Positions 1 through 12,721 are shown, counted from the first letter of the stretch. The stretch: DNA of 60,000 nucleotides from Bolinopsis microptera (GCF_026151205.1 NC_087077.1:15290983-15350982); one strand, 5' to 3'. Notes: a model not told the origin generated them from the sequence alone. A program made the numbers and translations.

Positions 1-65
1 AACACGAAAATATCCACAACATTTGTTTACATTAAATTCCACAAACAATAACAAATTCCACTGAC

Positions 66-3000
66 TGGATAGAAGAGGGAAGTGGTACACGTCAGGGCAG
101 GGTTGCGGGAACTCAGGTCTCGTTTTGGTAAGGTATTTATCGAAGTCGGGGTGGATGTAGTTTAGTTTCCAGTCCAGGGTGTTGGTGAAGATCTGCCACA
201 AGTCGTTGTGAACACGATGTGAAGTGTAGTTCTCCATTCGCTGAGGGGAATAATTTAAGTTATTATTTGTTCACTCTAAAAATTTAAACTCTAAAAGGAA
301 TATAAGATCCAGGTTAAACTTGATCCCTATCAATTACCGTAGTCTCGAGTGTAAGACGTAATTGAATTGGGCTTATTTTCTGGTTAAGAAATTACTTATT
401 GCCCGATCAGATGACGAACAATTCAATTTAACTAAACCATCAGATATTCTATATGTTTAACAGAGATACCGAAAGGTATCAAGTAAGTTCTGTTTTCCTT
501 TTATCCACTAGGCTTACACATTATTACAGACAATATACACAAAAGACCTGTCGTATTGCTGCTGTGGTATTTAAATAATCTCTACTACTCACAGGTCTCA
601 CACCACCCCACATGATATACCAATTAGAGAAACCTTGCAGTAAGATTACATAATGGTATGTGGTACTGTGGTAGTCTACACGCGGGATTAAGATTAGGTG
701 AGACATTTTCCTGCTAGAGTCATTACAGCATGACAGAAACTAGGTTTGACGGAAGAAAAGGATGGAAGGATGGATGGAAGGATGGAAGGATGGAAGGATG
801 GAAGGATGGAAGGATGGAAGGATGGAAGGATGGAAGGATGGAAGGATGGAAGGATGGAAGGATGGAAGGATGGAAGGATGGAAGGAAGGATATTTTTAAG
901 ATAAGAAGTCTGAAATTATAAACCTTGAGATGTCCGTGTTCCTTGAGGTTAACCATGTAGAGGAAGACGTTGTTTTTCCTGGCATTCGAGTTAAATCCTA
1001 CATCATAATTACTGTCGTCATATTTTGTGTTTACGTAGCTCACTTTCCTGGAGAGAAATTTATTTAATTCTTTTCGAAGAGTACTTAATACCGTATTTAT
1101 TATTCGGTACAAATTGCTTTTTAAAGTAATTTATACCGAATGTAATGTCCGAATAATAATAAACAAAAACGGGTTAAATATAAATGAGAAGTAGTTTAAA
1201 GTAGAAACCACAACTGTGATTAACTTACTTATCCTTAATAACATCTCCACGGATAGCGACCAAGTGATTGACAAACGCCACATTCCACAACCCAAGCCTC
1301 TCTCGTTTAACCATATTAAAGTAATCAGTAGATCGTTTGTAAAATCCGTCTTTGCTCACGTCTCCCCAGAAATTACTCCAGTACTGAAATATACAGGGTG
1401 AGTTGAAAAAGGTGAATTGCTATCAGTTCATAAACGTTACAAATTTCATTCTTGCCTCTCATTTGATTCTAACTCTAATAATTATTAAGTATTTTTATTG
1501 TATTATTATAATATTTATATATTTTCATTACCTAAATATGCAAAAATTAAGTGGAAATTTCATTTGTCAAAAAAATTAGAGCCATTTAAATTCTACACAC
1601 TATTTTCAACTCACCCTGTATAATAGCTAAGATCAGACGATTACGCTGTGGTTTTGTGTGTAATGTGTCACGTGATAATGTATACCTACAAAATTATAAA
1701 GACATACTATAATGATTGAAGATTTGACTTGTATAGTACTAGGCTATAGTTGACTTGTAGGCTGAGACGATCGTACAGTTATTTTACATTCTGGTGGACT
1801 AGTTGTCATTACATTAAAAAAAAGTACGAGTATAAATCATGAGATAACGTTAGAGCAGTCCTAGTATAATATGCTAATTATTAAATATCCCATTACCTTA
1901 GTATTTACTACTACCTTACTCGGGATTATTACGACGGGTTTATTAACGACCGGTTAAAATATGGGTCGGGAAAAATATGGCGAAATTGCTCAAAACCCAC
2001 CACATTTTCCCGGTCGCCATTTTACCGGTGTCCAACCTTTCAATTTTAGATTCAAAAATTTTGTCTCAGATGTAAATTTCCTTATTAGAGATAAGCAAGT
2101 TTAGAAATTTTCGCATTGCTAAAACTTGTGAAACAAGTCGAATTATCAGTAATTGTTGAAAGTAGACAGAAATAATGACTCGTGGTTAATCAAACTAGAT
2201 GGAAAATAATTTTCTTCGAAAGAATGCATCGTTCACATTGTTCAGAATTATGAATAAATGAGTGATGAAACTGATTCATGTTATTGACAGTTTTAATTGA
2301 TTCAAGTTTTAATTTAACTGTTACTTTTACTTTGAGTCCTATTTCATTATGTAGAGATAGTCAATACCTAAGAAATTAAAAATTGGCCTATTTAAATCAA
2401 CTTTGACAATAAGGATATATAACAAGAATTGGGCAAAAAGGTGAATTTTTTGAAATTTTAGCCAAATGAAGTCGAAAAACCTACAACAAGTGTCCCAATA
2501 GTCTTCTTTAGTGAATATAAGACAACGATTAAAATATGAGCACCCATACCCCTTGGGAACCCTTAAAGCTGAGTCGGCGGGTTTATTAACGACCGGTGAA
2601 AATGTGGTTCGGGAAAAATATGGCGAAATTACCCTAAACCCGCCACTTTATCCCGGTCATAATAATCCCGAGTAAGGTACATAATAAGCTAATGTTTTGA
2701 AGTGTAACAGTTTGGCTCTACTAAATATTTACACTCAGTACCTGGCCTGGTTGGGTGAGCTGAGTTGTAATGACACTCTTGTTCCAATGAATAAGATCCT
2801 TCAAGACGTTGTCGTCAGTCAGCGTTATGACGCTGTCCATTACAAAGTAAAAACCACATTCCAGCTCGGCACATGTCGACATTCCTTCTTGGTAAAGGTC
2901 TGATATTTTCTTACTGATCGTCTCCTGGGATAAAACATGATATCACGTGATTATTAAAGAGATGGATCAGAGGAGCACGATAGAGGGCTAATTCAACATG

Positions 3001-4991
3001 CTGTGCTTGCACCTTGAAATATAAGGTAAAAGGTTATAGCAATATAGCCAATATCCAATAAATTGCAAAGCAACATAGGAATGTGTGTTTGTAAGAAGGA
3101 TGAATCATTACCTTAGGCTGCTTTAACTCGAAACTGGCAAACTTCTTGTCCCCGTTTGTTACGTGATAATTTACAAGTTCCTGAATATGATCGGCGTGTC
3201 CCCAGACTCTGTTGTAAATCCTAACGTGCCATTTCTCAGGTGGGTAGTTTTGTGTGAAGGTCTTGTTGACGAAGTAATCAATGAACGGAGTCCGTTCTGA
3301 AATAGTAAGCAATTTAGCGCCTTATATCTAAGATAAAAGCACTTGAAGTTATTTAAAACATAAAAAAACTGTATAATTCAATCCAATATTCAAGAAATTT
3401 TTACAACTTTGTAGTGGGTTTGTCGGGGGTTACTATCTACAATATCATACATTGGGGGGTGGGGTTAAAGATTAAGATCATTACCTGTGATAAACATAGT
3501 TGTAAGAATCGTTGGCAGGTTTTCAGTGTCTTCAACATTGATAGTACCTTCTTTTTCATCACAAACCATACACTTTCCCTTGAACCCCTCCGTTGGATCA
3601 AACACTTTGGGATGATAATTCCCAAATCTGTTCAGGGAAAGTTTAGTCGGGCCATTTCCATGCAGGACCTGCGGTTGGGTGCCCTGTTCCCAGTTGGTCA
3701 CTCTCTTGGACCCAAATCCGAAATCTATCTCCCTCTCTGCACCGTGAAGATTGTGGAATATCTTGCTAGTTCCATCCAGTTGTATCTTGTGTTTTTCCCG
3801 GAAGTTAGGATCAAGGTAGACGTGGGTGTAGTAGAGCTGGTCATCAAAAGTGTTCTCGATCTCCTGTCAGTGATGGGTTCTTGTGAAGCAAAACTGAATT
3901 TAACAGTTAACAGGCATGCAAACAAATTGTTAACTCAACTAAACATTACAAGATGTTCGTACAACTGGTAGAAAACCAAACAAATGAAACCACAGTGATT
4001 ACCTTGTAGTTCAAGATAGCCCAGAAGGTTGTAGCATAGCCCATCATCATACCAGAACAGAGGTATTTCTTACCCTTTATATCGGGGTACTGACTCTCAA
4101 GACTCTGGTCCGGCCAGATATAGTTCTCAGCACCTGACAACAAGAACAGTTTCTAAGGAATTCTTACTTACATTCTTTATTATTGTTGATACTTTGGAAA
4201 CTTACAACTTACATTCTTTATTATTGTTGATACTTACAACTTACATTCTTTATTATTGTTGATACTTTGGAAACCACAGTCATTACTTTCTTACAACTAA
4301 CATTCTTTATTATTGTTGATACTTTGGAAACGAAGAAATTGTTAGAAGCAATGTCCCTCATCTGCGTATTGGAATTGAGAAATATTTGTAAAGAGCATTC
4401 GACCTAGTTCTAAACTACGTGTTATTTACTTATCAAGAAGTTGGCACCAGTTGATTTAAAATTGTCCACAATTTCCTCTCTGTCAGCCAGGAAGATAACA
4501 TCGTAACTGTCAGTAAACATCACAATCATGTCATCCTCTTCTTTGTACTGCTCCATGGCTTTCTTGAGCAGGTTAACTTTAAATCCTCCTCCTGGGTAAT
4601 TCATGTCTCCTCCCAGCCACTTCTCGTTCATTCCTAACGTCTGAAATGTTTCAGGGGGTTAAATCCGATTATATTCATATTGCTCTGGCTGAAAAAGTTA
4701 ACCACTGGTTAAAGATGGAAACTGACAAAGAACTAGATAATGCTGAATCCTCTGCATAATATAACCTAGTGTCTGTACCTGTAGATGTTGGTCCATGTCA
4801 AAGATTTTCAGAGATCTAACATATCTCTGGAAGGGATCATTTTCCTCAGTGGCAACAGTGAAGATAACAAAGTAATCACTAGGTGTGGACTCGTCATCAT
4901 CAGTAGCGACCGCATACTCAGGCTCAACATCATTATCTACAGGGATCAACCCCTGAACTCCTGCTACAAGACTTAGCCACAGGAGTAACAT
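66..4991 (-). CDS. PLOD: Procollagen-lysine 2-oxoglutarate 5-dioxygenase (lysyl hydroxylase), 5' nine exons; 3' end off window
   Basis: Hydroxylates collagen lysines in the ER; family members also carry an N-terminal glycosyltransferase domain. Exons read on the minus strand: 4991-4779, 4640-4430, 4133-4003, 3863-3485, 3296-3112, 2924-2742, 1383-1229, 1047-924 and 240-66, all with GT/AG borders. The start has a signal peptide ([14 protein letters not shown]). The glycosyltransferase part shows the metal-binding FTDSYDVIF motif, a WPD block and [16 protein letters not shown]. Further on come YWSNFWG, the [16 protein letters not shown] block and NDLWQIF...PCPDVYHFP, all in family order. The Fe(II)/2-oxoglutarate domain should lie left of position 1. 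Exon borders were set by eye and could move by a few bases. The gene lies downstream of P4HA on the same strand, and both act on collagen. Confidence 0.93.
759..890. repeat. (GGATGGAA)n microsatellite
   Basis: About 16 near-perfect copies of an 8-bp unit in the last PLOD intron seen here. Open frames across it on both strands are by-products of the repeat. Confidence 0.95.
1392..1620. mobile_element. Tc1/mariner-type MITE (TA target site)
   Basis: Inverted ends CAGGGTGAGTTGAAAA and TTTTCAACTCACCCTG flank about 195 bp of AT-rich DNA, with TA at each border. It has no coding capacity. It lies in a PLOD intron, 8 bp before the acceptor of the exon at 1383-1229. A piece of the same end recurs at 41577-41608. 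Confidence 0.75.
1912..2679. mobile_element. Non-autonomous inverted-repeat element
   Basis: The ends TACCTTACTCGGGATTATTA and its reverse complement lie about 770 bp apart within a PLOD intron. A subterminal block beginning CGGGTTTATTAACGACCGG occurs near both ends in direct orientation (near 1935 and 2577). There is no ORF, and the superfamily is not clear from the ends. Confidence 0.6.
4150..4335. repeat. Minisatellite in PLOD intron
   Basis: Irregular tandem copies built on TTACATTCTTTATTATTG followed by TTGATACTTTGGAAAC, three to four copies with internal deletions. Confidence 0.8.
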
Positions 4992-4992
4992 T

Positions 4993-5012
4993 CTAGGTTT
5001 AGAGGTAGAGCT
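4993..5012 (-). promoter_or_regulatory. 3' splice site immediately before PLOD ATG
   Basis: On the minus strand a pyrimidine-rich run (CTCTACCTCTAAACCTAG) ends in AG one base before the start codon. It could be a 5'-UTR intron acceptor or a spliced-leader site. No upstream 5'-UTR exon is recognisable. Confidence 0.5.
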
Positions 5013-6199
5013 GTTAGATGGGGAGTATATATCTGTGTAAACAGAAAAATAAAATAATTCATAAATGAGAGGATGAAAATTTTGTAGAAACTTGATTGCA
5101 TTGAAATTTATCCTTTCCTTCTTTAATTAAACAAGATAAACAGTGAAATAAGAGATTGATAATTTATAATCTTGAAAAACTAAAAGCATCTATTTTTATC
5201 AAAAGACCAACAATATGCAGGAACGATATGAAATTAAAGGGTTAAATACTGAAAACCAACAAACTAACAAAAAAACAAGTTCATGAATTTATTGGTTAAA
5301 AGATAAGCTATACTGTCAAACCCTTCAGGATCGATTTTAATGAAAAAGAAAAATATTTATATACAGATTAATAATTATTTTCAAAATTGAAATAGCTGTT
5401 AGACAGCAAAACATTCTAAAAACCCTAAAAAGCTAATAATTCAAAAAAGATTGATAAAACAAAATTGTAATTCTAATCCCAATATTATAACATACGCTAA
5501 TCAAAAGAATAATTTATAAATCTAAAACATGCACCTATCAGGCCAAGGTCCCCGGGTCAAATTTAATCATGATCATTAAGGTTAATCCATCTATACATTG
5601 TAGCTTCAAATATCGTTAGATATTGTGAAAAAATAATTAAGAAAATAATTTAATTCGATATTTAACATGCAATTGTTGTGTAACTTTATGTTTCTGGCTC
5701 CCAGTGAACCAACTTATTTATTAAATTAAAACAATCAATACAAATGGCAAAATTTGCATCTCGATACTCTTAGAACTTAGAAGTCGCTCAACCATTATCC
5801 TGTCTCACTTTATTAACAGATTTTTTATTTAGGTTAAGTGTAGTGTACCAATTACCATATCAATATCAAACACAGTGGAACATCAAATAACATTAGAAAA
5901 TATCTCCATTGCATCTTTAAATAAAAATAAATAAACGGTATTTCAATCTGAAATAGAATGAAATGTGCTATTTGGGTAGCAAAGGCTGTATTTTAACAAT
6001 TACGTATTGTAACAACTGAGTACAAATGATCACCAAAATAAGTGCTGCACTGCTTCAATATTTAATATTTTATTATCATAACAACATGCTTTGGCCTTTG
6101 TCTGATATTTACAATCGACCTAGTACTACAGCTTGCAACTATACATTCAAAAACTTAAACACTATTTTCTGTTTTCCGTAAGATTTCCATACAAATTAA
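5013..6199. other. Intergenic spacer between P4HA and PLOD
   Basis: AT-rich, with no ORF, repeat array or RNA gene that I can support. It would hold the P4HA 3' UTR and any PLOD 5' sequence. Confidence 0.6.
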
Positions 6200-7975
6200 T
6201 CAAATAGTATACTTCCCGTTGTATAGCTTTGATTCTTTTTCTCGTTTGAATTGCTGTACATCACAAGGGCGAGTGAAGATCTGATCGTTATGGTGGAACC
6301 ACTTGTTCATGACCCACTTCGTACCGGCTAAAACAGGACAACCAGCATGCCGGGTGATCAGGTCTGGATCACCGTTTGGTAAAATATTGTACCAAAATGC
6401 TGCTGAATTCTTTTTAGCAACTAACCTGGCACCACTGTCTGTAAATATTGTAGCACCTCCTGCATCTGGTTCACGTAAGTACACCAACATGGTGGCTATG
6501 CGATTACCTGACACAGTTGGTCTACGCTTTTGAACTTTCTGATCGTAGAGAGTATTCATATCGTAGTGTGGTTCATATTGACCCCCCATACCATAGTTAT
6601 TGACCTGCTGATCTTCAGCATACTCATGACTCAGTTCAGTTGCATCTTCCATTCTGCGATTAACCCTGCGAACAATCTGTTCCTTGTCTTCAGCTAAGTT
6701 ATCGTATAACCAAGCTGTCTTACTCACTCTGTACTCAGCACTTTCTAATTTTCCTGTACTCTTGTTATGGACAGTAGCTCGTCGCAGGAGGGGTTGAGCA
6801 AGGCCTATCAGGATGTCTGATTCTTCATCATTAATAATGTCATGAAATAGTAAAATACGGGGAGACGGCCATGCAACTTCAACCTTAATTGGTTTTAAAT
6901 AGCTCCTAGGTGTATTCTGCTTGTAATAACATGTGAGTCTGTCTACCTGTTTCTTCATCTTTGGAGTAAGAGGTGGATTTTCTTTACACATTTTTCTATA
7001 TACCTTCATCCTTCTTACTCGATTTGTGTTGAATTTGTCCTGTATGTCATTCTCAATATCCTCCCATGTCAAGACTGTCTCGTCTGCTCCAGGATATAAT
7101 TTAGGAATAAATGTCACATTCACTTCCTCTTCTTTTACTTCACCAAGATTCACTAAAGGTTCAGAAATAACACTTCTCTTGCTTTTAGATTTATCTTTAA
7201 CATGTCTTTCTTTCCTGATGATATTAAAGTGTTCCAAGTTTCCCAAAATGCGTTTGTTATGAGGGTAGTGAACTAAAATTTCAGCTGTTACCTCGATGGC
7301 ATGCTGTATTTCTCCAGCCTTGTATAGACAATATGAGAAATAGTCTGCAATTTCAAACCATATTGTTGAAGTGGGGGGATCATATTTCTTAAGGGTTTGT
7401 ATTTGGTAATATGCTTGCTGTGCCCAACCTGCACACTTAAGCCACTGTTCACTTTCATAAGCAGTTTTTACAAATAACAGAAGAGCTTGTTCGTTGAAAG
7501 GTTCTCCCCTGCCAGAACCCTCTTCAGGAACTAAAGGGTCCCCTCTAGAGAAGTGACTTGCTTTAATTTTGTAAATATCCTGAAGACGGTGTATAGCCTT
7601 TATTGCTCCATCGACATCCTCCTGCCTAGGAAAGAATTGTTTGTATGTTCTAAATGCTGAAGATAGGTCTTCGTTTCTACTCTTTGTCCAGTCTTCTAGG
7701 TTATTCCAATCTGCAACGAATCTGTGTATTACATTAAACTGATTGGTAGGATAGCTGATGTAATTGTCACCAGGATCCGTGTAGTCTTTACCATTCTCAA
7801 CATACTGATTAAACCTTTCCAAAGTGTCGAGTCGTTCTCTTTCATTGTGAATGTATTCAGAGAGCAATGTCACCAAATGATCCTCTATCTTATTGATGTT
7901 TCTAAGGTCCTCATAAGAGCTAAAAACCTCACATGTTGCTTTCCAATATAGGATTGAAAGAAGAAAGAGTAGCAT
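6200..7975 (-). CDS. P4HA: Prolyl 4-hydroxylase subunit alpha, intronless
   Basis: A 591-residue ER enzyme that hydroxylates proline in collagen Xaa-Pro-Gly triplets, working with protein disulfide isomerase as beta subunit. A signal peptide (MLLFLLSILYWKATC) is followed by the P4H N-terminal region, a TPR-like peptide-binding segment near 170-250, a charged linker near 255-360 that makes it longer than typical (about 530-540 aa) subunits, and the dioxygenase domain. The iron ligands are H470 and D472 (QYEPHYD) and H543 (RHAGCPV); K553 (GTKW) would bind 2-oxoglutarate. The H-to-K spacing of ten fits the family. One uninterrupted exon, in contrast to its many-exon neighbours, suggests a retrogene or intron loss. 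The intact motifs argue that it is functional. Confidence 0.96.
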   Translation of the reverse strand: MLLFLLSILYWKATCEVFSSYEDLRNINKIEDHLVTLLSEYIHNERERLDTLERFNQYVENGKDYTDPGDNYISYPTNQFNVIHRFVADWNNLEDWTKSRNEDLSSAFRTYKQFFPRQEDVDGAIKAIHRLQDIYKIKASHFSRGDPLVPEEGSGRGEPFNEQALLLFVKTAYESEQWLKCAGWAQQAYYQIQTLKKYDPPTSTIWFEIADYFSYCLYKAGEIQHAIEVTAEILVHYPHNKRILGNLEHFNIIRKERHVKDKSKSKRSVISEPLVNLGEVKEEEVNVTFIPKLYPGADETVLTWEDIENDIQDKFNTNRVRRMKVYRKMCKENPPLTPKMKKQVDRLTCYYKQNTPRSYLKPIKVEVAWPSPRILLFHDIINDEESDILIGLAQPLLRRATVHNKSTGKLESAEYRVSKTAWLYDNLAEDKEQIVRRVNRRMEDATELSHEYAEDQQVNNYGMGGQYEPHYDMNTLYDQKVQKRRPTVSGNRIATMLVYLREPDAGGATIFTDSGARLVAKKNSAAFWYNILPNGDPDLITRHAGCPVLAGTKWVMNKWFHHNDQIFTRPCDVQQFKREKESKLYNGKYTI

Positions 7976-10574
7976 GCTACCTTTGTGATAATATGATTAG
8001 TCGCTTTAATGGTTTAAAATAAAAGTATGGCGTAATGAAAGCTATGGAAACAAGCATTGTCTAATTAAAAGTTAAGATGCTGAACGCGTTTGGAGTTTTA
8101 ATCAATGTATTTTTGGTCAAAAAAATATATTAGAGATATATAATGAAATTGAACTTCAACGAAATGTCTTCGCTTCGAAGCTACAGCTAGATATATCTTA
8201 AATTTGGTAAAAGCGTATTAGGTAAACTGTAGACTGTGTTAAATACAATTTATTTAGCTAGTGTTGGCCAAATATAATTTTAATTTCACAACTCTTCAAT
8301 TCAATTTATTATTATTAAATCTAAAATAGTTAATAATTTAATAAATATTAACAAGCCCCTTAACGTGGGCAATAACATACGCTTCAATTCAAGTAACTAA
8401 TCAAAAGTCATAAAAATAGCTCAGGGGTTAGGATAATTAGCTGTGGTGATTCTGTAAAATCAACATTCTAACATCTTCCGCTATCTTGCAGCTATCATTG
8501 GAACAGGTATATTTAAAAAGCTGAAGCCTATGGGTAAAGAAAAGAGTGAGGAAATATAATGGGTAAAAGATGTTTGCAGAAGTCGCTTATGATGGGGTAA
8601 ATTGAGAGATTAGATTAGATTAAGAATAATTACATTAAGAGTGAAAAATTCCCAAGGCGTCTACCTCATTCATTTATACCATATTTGGCTCTCACAGACA
8701 AACAAATTCAGACATGTAACGCAGGCAACAAACTTTCATACAGGTGATGATCATTTGCTCTAACCAAAGCCCTCTCTGCTCTCGTGCTTACAGTAGCATG
8801 GGTCCGTCATACAGCGGTAAATTACTGTGAAACATGGTTAAGTAAAAGTAAAGTAAAGTGTATGACATCACATCATCACACATGTCTACAAAATATCATC
8901 GCAAAAATATATATAAATATTTCCCCACCAACATCAATTATTTATCAAATACAATATTTTATTTAAATTTATCAAAAACATTATCCTATTTTAAAAACTG
9001 GAATAAAGATTTATAAAACGCTTCTTTGCCACATATAACCAAAAGATAATCGTTATGTTTCTCTTCATTACTGTGATACGAAAACAAGTCAGGATTCAAT
9101 AAAACCTGAAAAGCAATCCACATTTAGGTTCCAAACCATGCAAAAATCGTAAAGACTTGGTACACTAAATTACAATATAAAGGGTATGCTCATTCCATAA
9201 TTTAGGGCCAACTTTCTCAAAAACATTATCCTATTACTCAAGAAAACAACAATTTGGCATATTTAAACATATTGATTAAGTAATTTGCAGGAGCAGTGGA
9301 CACGTGGGGGGGGGGGGGGGGGTTCAGCCACATTTGGGCTGATTTATAATTTCCGACTTATATAACTCACTGAAGATTTATTAACAATGTCATCCTTTGA
9401 TTGTAAGGATCGAGTTGTAATAAATAAAACAATATGAATCTAAAGTATTTGCTTTATTTTTGGTTAGTAGTTCACAACTGGATGTAACAAGTTTATTATC
9501 GGATGTCTACTTATATTTATTATGATATTATTATTCATTGTAATGGCAATAAAATTTAAATTTTGTTTTACTTAAAAAATTTTGTTTTACTTAATTCACA
9601 TTGATTGACGATGTCAATCCGTCGAGATAGTTGGCGCCTTTTTATTTTAATTCATAAAGTATAGAACTAGAAACTCTTACGGGCATTTTCTGCTCGATAC
9701 GCTAGGCCAGGGACCCCAGCACCCAGATACACCTTAGTAGACGTATTTTTGACCATAGAATCGATTAAAAGTGGTTTCGAGATGATTGGACTGATTTTCC
9801 CTGATTAAAATTGCAAAAACCCGATTTTAAGGCAAAAATAGGCCAAAAAACAATGTTTCTTGATATTCGAGCAAATTAAGTTTGTTGGCATGTCAGCAAA
9901 ATTTGCATGGAGAAAGCGAAAACAAAGCCGCATAAGATGGTGTAAAAACAAAACAAATCCCTTTATTTTTTACGGGTAAAGTTCCAAAAAAGTGGTAACA
10001 ATTTTGACTTTTTGCGCGCATTGTTTTTTTTTGGTACTTATACTCTATATTTTGGAAATTTTTAAACATATATCTTGTAATAACAACTAATTTAAATATA
10101 TCAAATATAGTTTAATTTTGACCAAAAAATTTATTTTTAATGGAAGCAAAATTTTAGGTGCGCCGCGCATATTTTCGAAAATTTACACCGTGGTATGAAA
10201 ATCGAGCGCTAAAGCAAATACTGTCATATTTTCACAAAAATACCTAGGTTGTTTTTTAGTATTATTGTTGCATTTCGAAACTCCTTTTCACCCTATTTAG
10301 TCATCTTTTTGATCTGTAATTTGAATACTAACTATGTTTTCATGTATTCTCTTTGATGTGAATGGTTTAGGATTGTCTGCATTTGCATCATTCTGCAATG
10401 TTATTAATTTATTTGTTTATAAACACTGAACAGAAGCTGGAGATCTTCAAATAAAATTGTTTTAATATATAAATCGATATAGTAGAAAATCTTTCAAAGT
10501 ACGAAATATCTCTTTAAAAGAGCATCCTAGGCACCTTATAGATATCAAAACGCATAAAAAAGAAAACAAAAACA
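7976..10574. other. Intergenic region between divergent gene groups
   Basis: AT-rich with no supportable gene. It holds a G17 tract at 9306-9322 and a TTGACGATGTCAA palindrome near 9604 that recurs near 12040 and 12073, on the other side of the LINE. It separates the minus-strand P4HA/PLOD pair from the plus-strand cluster, so promoters for both groups may lie here. Confidence 0.5.
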
Positions 10575-12047
10575 TCAACCATCTTCTAACTTCTTCCACT
10601 CCTCCCTATCTAAAGCTAAAAATCTAAAGTCTTCGAAATCAGTCAAATTCTTAAGTCTAATATCAAGATTTCTACTAGTCAAGTCTTTTCTAATAACATC
10701 TAATAAGTTTAAACATGGTCTACCCGTCTCCCTTCCATAAAAATATCAGAATTTATAGCAAATAACATAGAGGTGTATGCTGGTGAGTCTTCCTGTCCTC
10801 TTAAGATATGTCCTAACATTCTCCATCGAAACTTAGAGACTCTCACAGACATAACAACGAGCATAGAGTGCCTCATTAGAAATAACCCCAGTTGGCCATC
10901 TGATGTTGAGGATTCTTCGGAGGTGTTTGCGATGAGCAATATCAAGTTCATTCAACGAAGCTAGTGGTGCAGCCCAGGAGTTGCAGTTGTAGAGTAGAAT
11001 AGAGACTACTTGTGCCTCGTAGATTTTGATCTTCCTTCGGACTGAAATCTTGCTCTTCATCCAAACTTTCTGAAATTTACTAAAGGCAACATTACCAAGG
11101 AATATTCGATTCTTGATATCCTTAACAGTGCACATCAACGATCCTAAAGTTTTGTTAGAGCGCCACTCTTAATCACCTCTATACACTTTTCTAACAATCA
11201 CCTTGCGTTTAACAGTGGGTTTAGGATCTGCTAAATAAAAATGGACAAATTCAGTCTTGGAAGAATTGATATGAAGGTCCCACTGCTGGAATATATCTTT
11301 AGCGATAGGAAGCATTTCTTTGAGTGGAGCAAGTTCAGTGTTATTAAAGTCAATATCATCAGAGTATCCTGTTTCGAGTGGCATGAATTCTTCTGAGATA
11401 GGAGGATTAGGGATTGGATGATTCACTGGGTAAGGTGTTGATGATACTTGGGAGAGTACAGATCTGAGGTGAATAAGTGCAGCGGCTTCAACAACAGTAA
11501 ATAGATTACCTGATAGTGCATCTCCTTGAAATGCTCCAGTTGTGCTTTGGAACTCAATTGATACAGTATTATTGACTTTTACTTTCAACACTGTGTTTGA
11601 TAGTAGGAGCCGTACCATCCTAATTTCATCACTAGTACAGCCAGCATCTTCAAGAACATTGAGTACTGTTTCTCTGCTGATGGTGTCAAAGGCACTTGAC
11701 ATGTCTATACTCATTCTGTGGTAGCTCCAATGCTTTCTAAGTACCACTGAGGTTAGCATACGTTGAGACCAAATTATATCGCCACAACTTCTACCTCTCT
11801 TGTAAGCACTTTGTGTAGGACCGGTGTACTGATCTAGCTTGCCTTGGATACGTTTTAGGGTAATCATTGACAGTAATTTTCTGGAGCAGTTTGAGAGGGT
11901 GAGAGGTCTGATGTTTGCTGCTGGACCAAGTGGTTTCTTAGGCTTTTGGAGTGGAGTAATGTTGCCTTTTCCAATCGATATAATCAAAAAAATATCGATA
12001 TAATCAAAAAAATATTTCAGCGTTTTTAATTTTATTGACGATGTCAA
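10575..12047 (-). pseudogene. Non-LTR retrotransposon (LINE), 5'-truncated and frameshifted
   Basis: The minus strand encodes the palm of a LINE reverse transcriptase: a PANIRPLTL block, SAYKRGRSC, the SAFDTI motif, GAFQGDALSG and the catalytic box as YSDDIDF instead of the usual YADD. Past a frameshift the C-terminal part continues (SVRRKIKIYEAQVVSILLYN, then RWRMLGHILR and REEWKKLEDG, ending near 10575). The endonuclease and the start of the RT are missing. A 20-bp AT-rich unit is duplicated at 11975-12016, near the truncation. The tail (LGHILR, EDSPA) suggests an RTE/CR1-like clade, but I cannot be exact. Confidence 0.85.
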
Positions 12048-12721
12048 CCCTTTAAGGGCGCCACTATATTAATTGACGATGTCAATTCTTTGCAGCTCGG
12101 CGAGGCCCAGTAGCGCATCTCGCCGATCTAGCGAGAAGCATAATTGAGTGCATGGCGCGGCACAGTAGCGCATCGCAGCATTTAAACCAGGTTTTGTATG
12201 TTCCTGGCAAGTCTTCAACTTCAATGTAAACAGCAAGCGGTGGGTGACTGAAATGGCAACATCAGATTTAATTCAGAGGTAGTAATCACTAACCCTGTTT
12301 TGAGTCTGCCCGCGCCCTATCCATGCAACTGAGTTCAGGCCCATTTGCAAGAGTTTTTTTCAATTTTCTACTGAAATTGAGTAATTCCTGTTCAGGTATG
12401 TCAGCTCTGCATTAGGCTTGGCTGCACAGTTAAAATTCGGAACAGTGGAGCTAACTGAACCAATAATTTTAAGAGTTGTAATTTGGGCCAGTATAGTGAG
12501 TTGTGTTTCCCCTTCAAATGTCTTAGACAACCGTTTAAATAAATGTCCAAAATTGTTCACCTTTAATGATATGAACATTGGTGGAGTGGCTTTTTAATTC
12601 AATTATTTGGAAGTTAACTTAATTTCTCAGATAGGATGAATGAAAGGTAGTGACATTCCATTCATGAACTTTGACATCGGATAGATCTGTTTGAACACTC
12701 TGGACTGTTATCACATTGGTG
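12048..12721. other. Upstream region of the RWD-RING gene
   Basis: Starts with two TTGACGATGTCAA palindromes and a GGCGCC, then a GC-richer stretch (12095-12185) with repeated CAGTAGCGCATC. No convincing splice acceptor directly precedes the ATG at 12722, unlike the downstream genes. It may hold the promoter of the plus-strand cluster. Confidence 0.4.

Noticed and set aside
723-1112. Long frames on both strands over the GGATGGAA tract
   Set aside because: Simple repeat without stops; the only real coding sequence here is the PLOD exon at 924-1047.
6200-7975. P4HA as a processed pseudogene
   Set aside because: Full-length open frame, signal peptide and all catalytic residues are intact; no decay is visible.
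9306-9322. Telomeric or quadruplex-forming locus
   Set aside because: A single G17 run without repeated TTAGGG-like units; only a homopolymer, possibly a remnant of a G-capped element.
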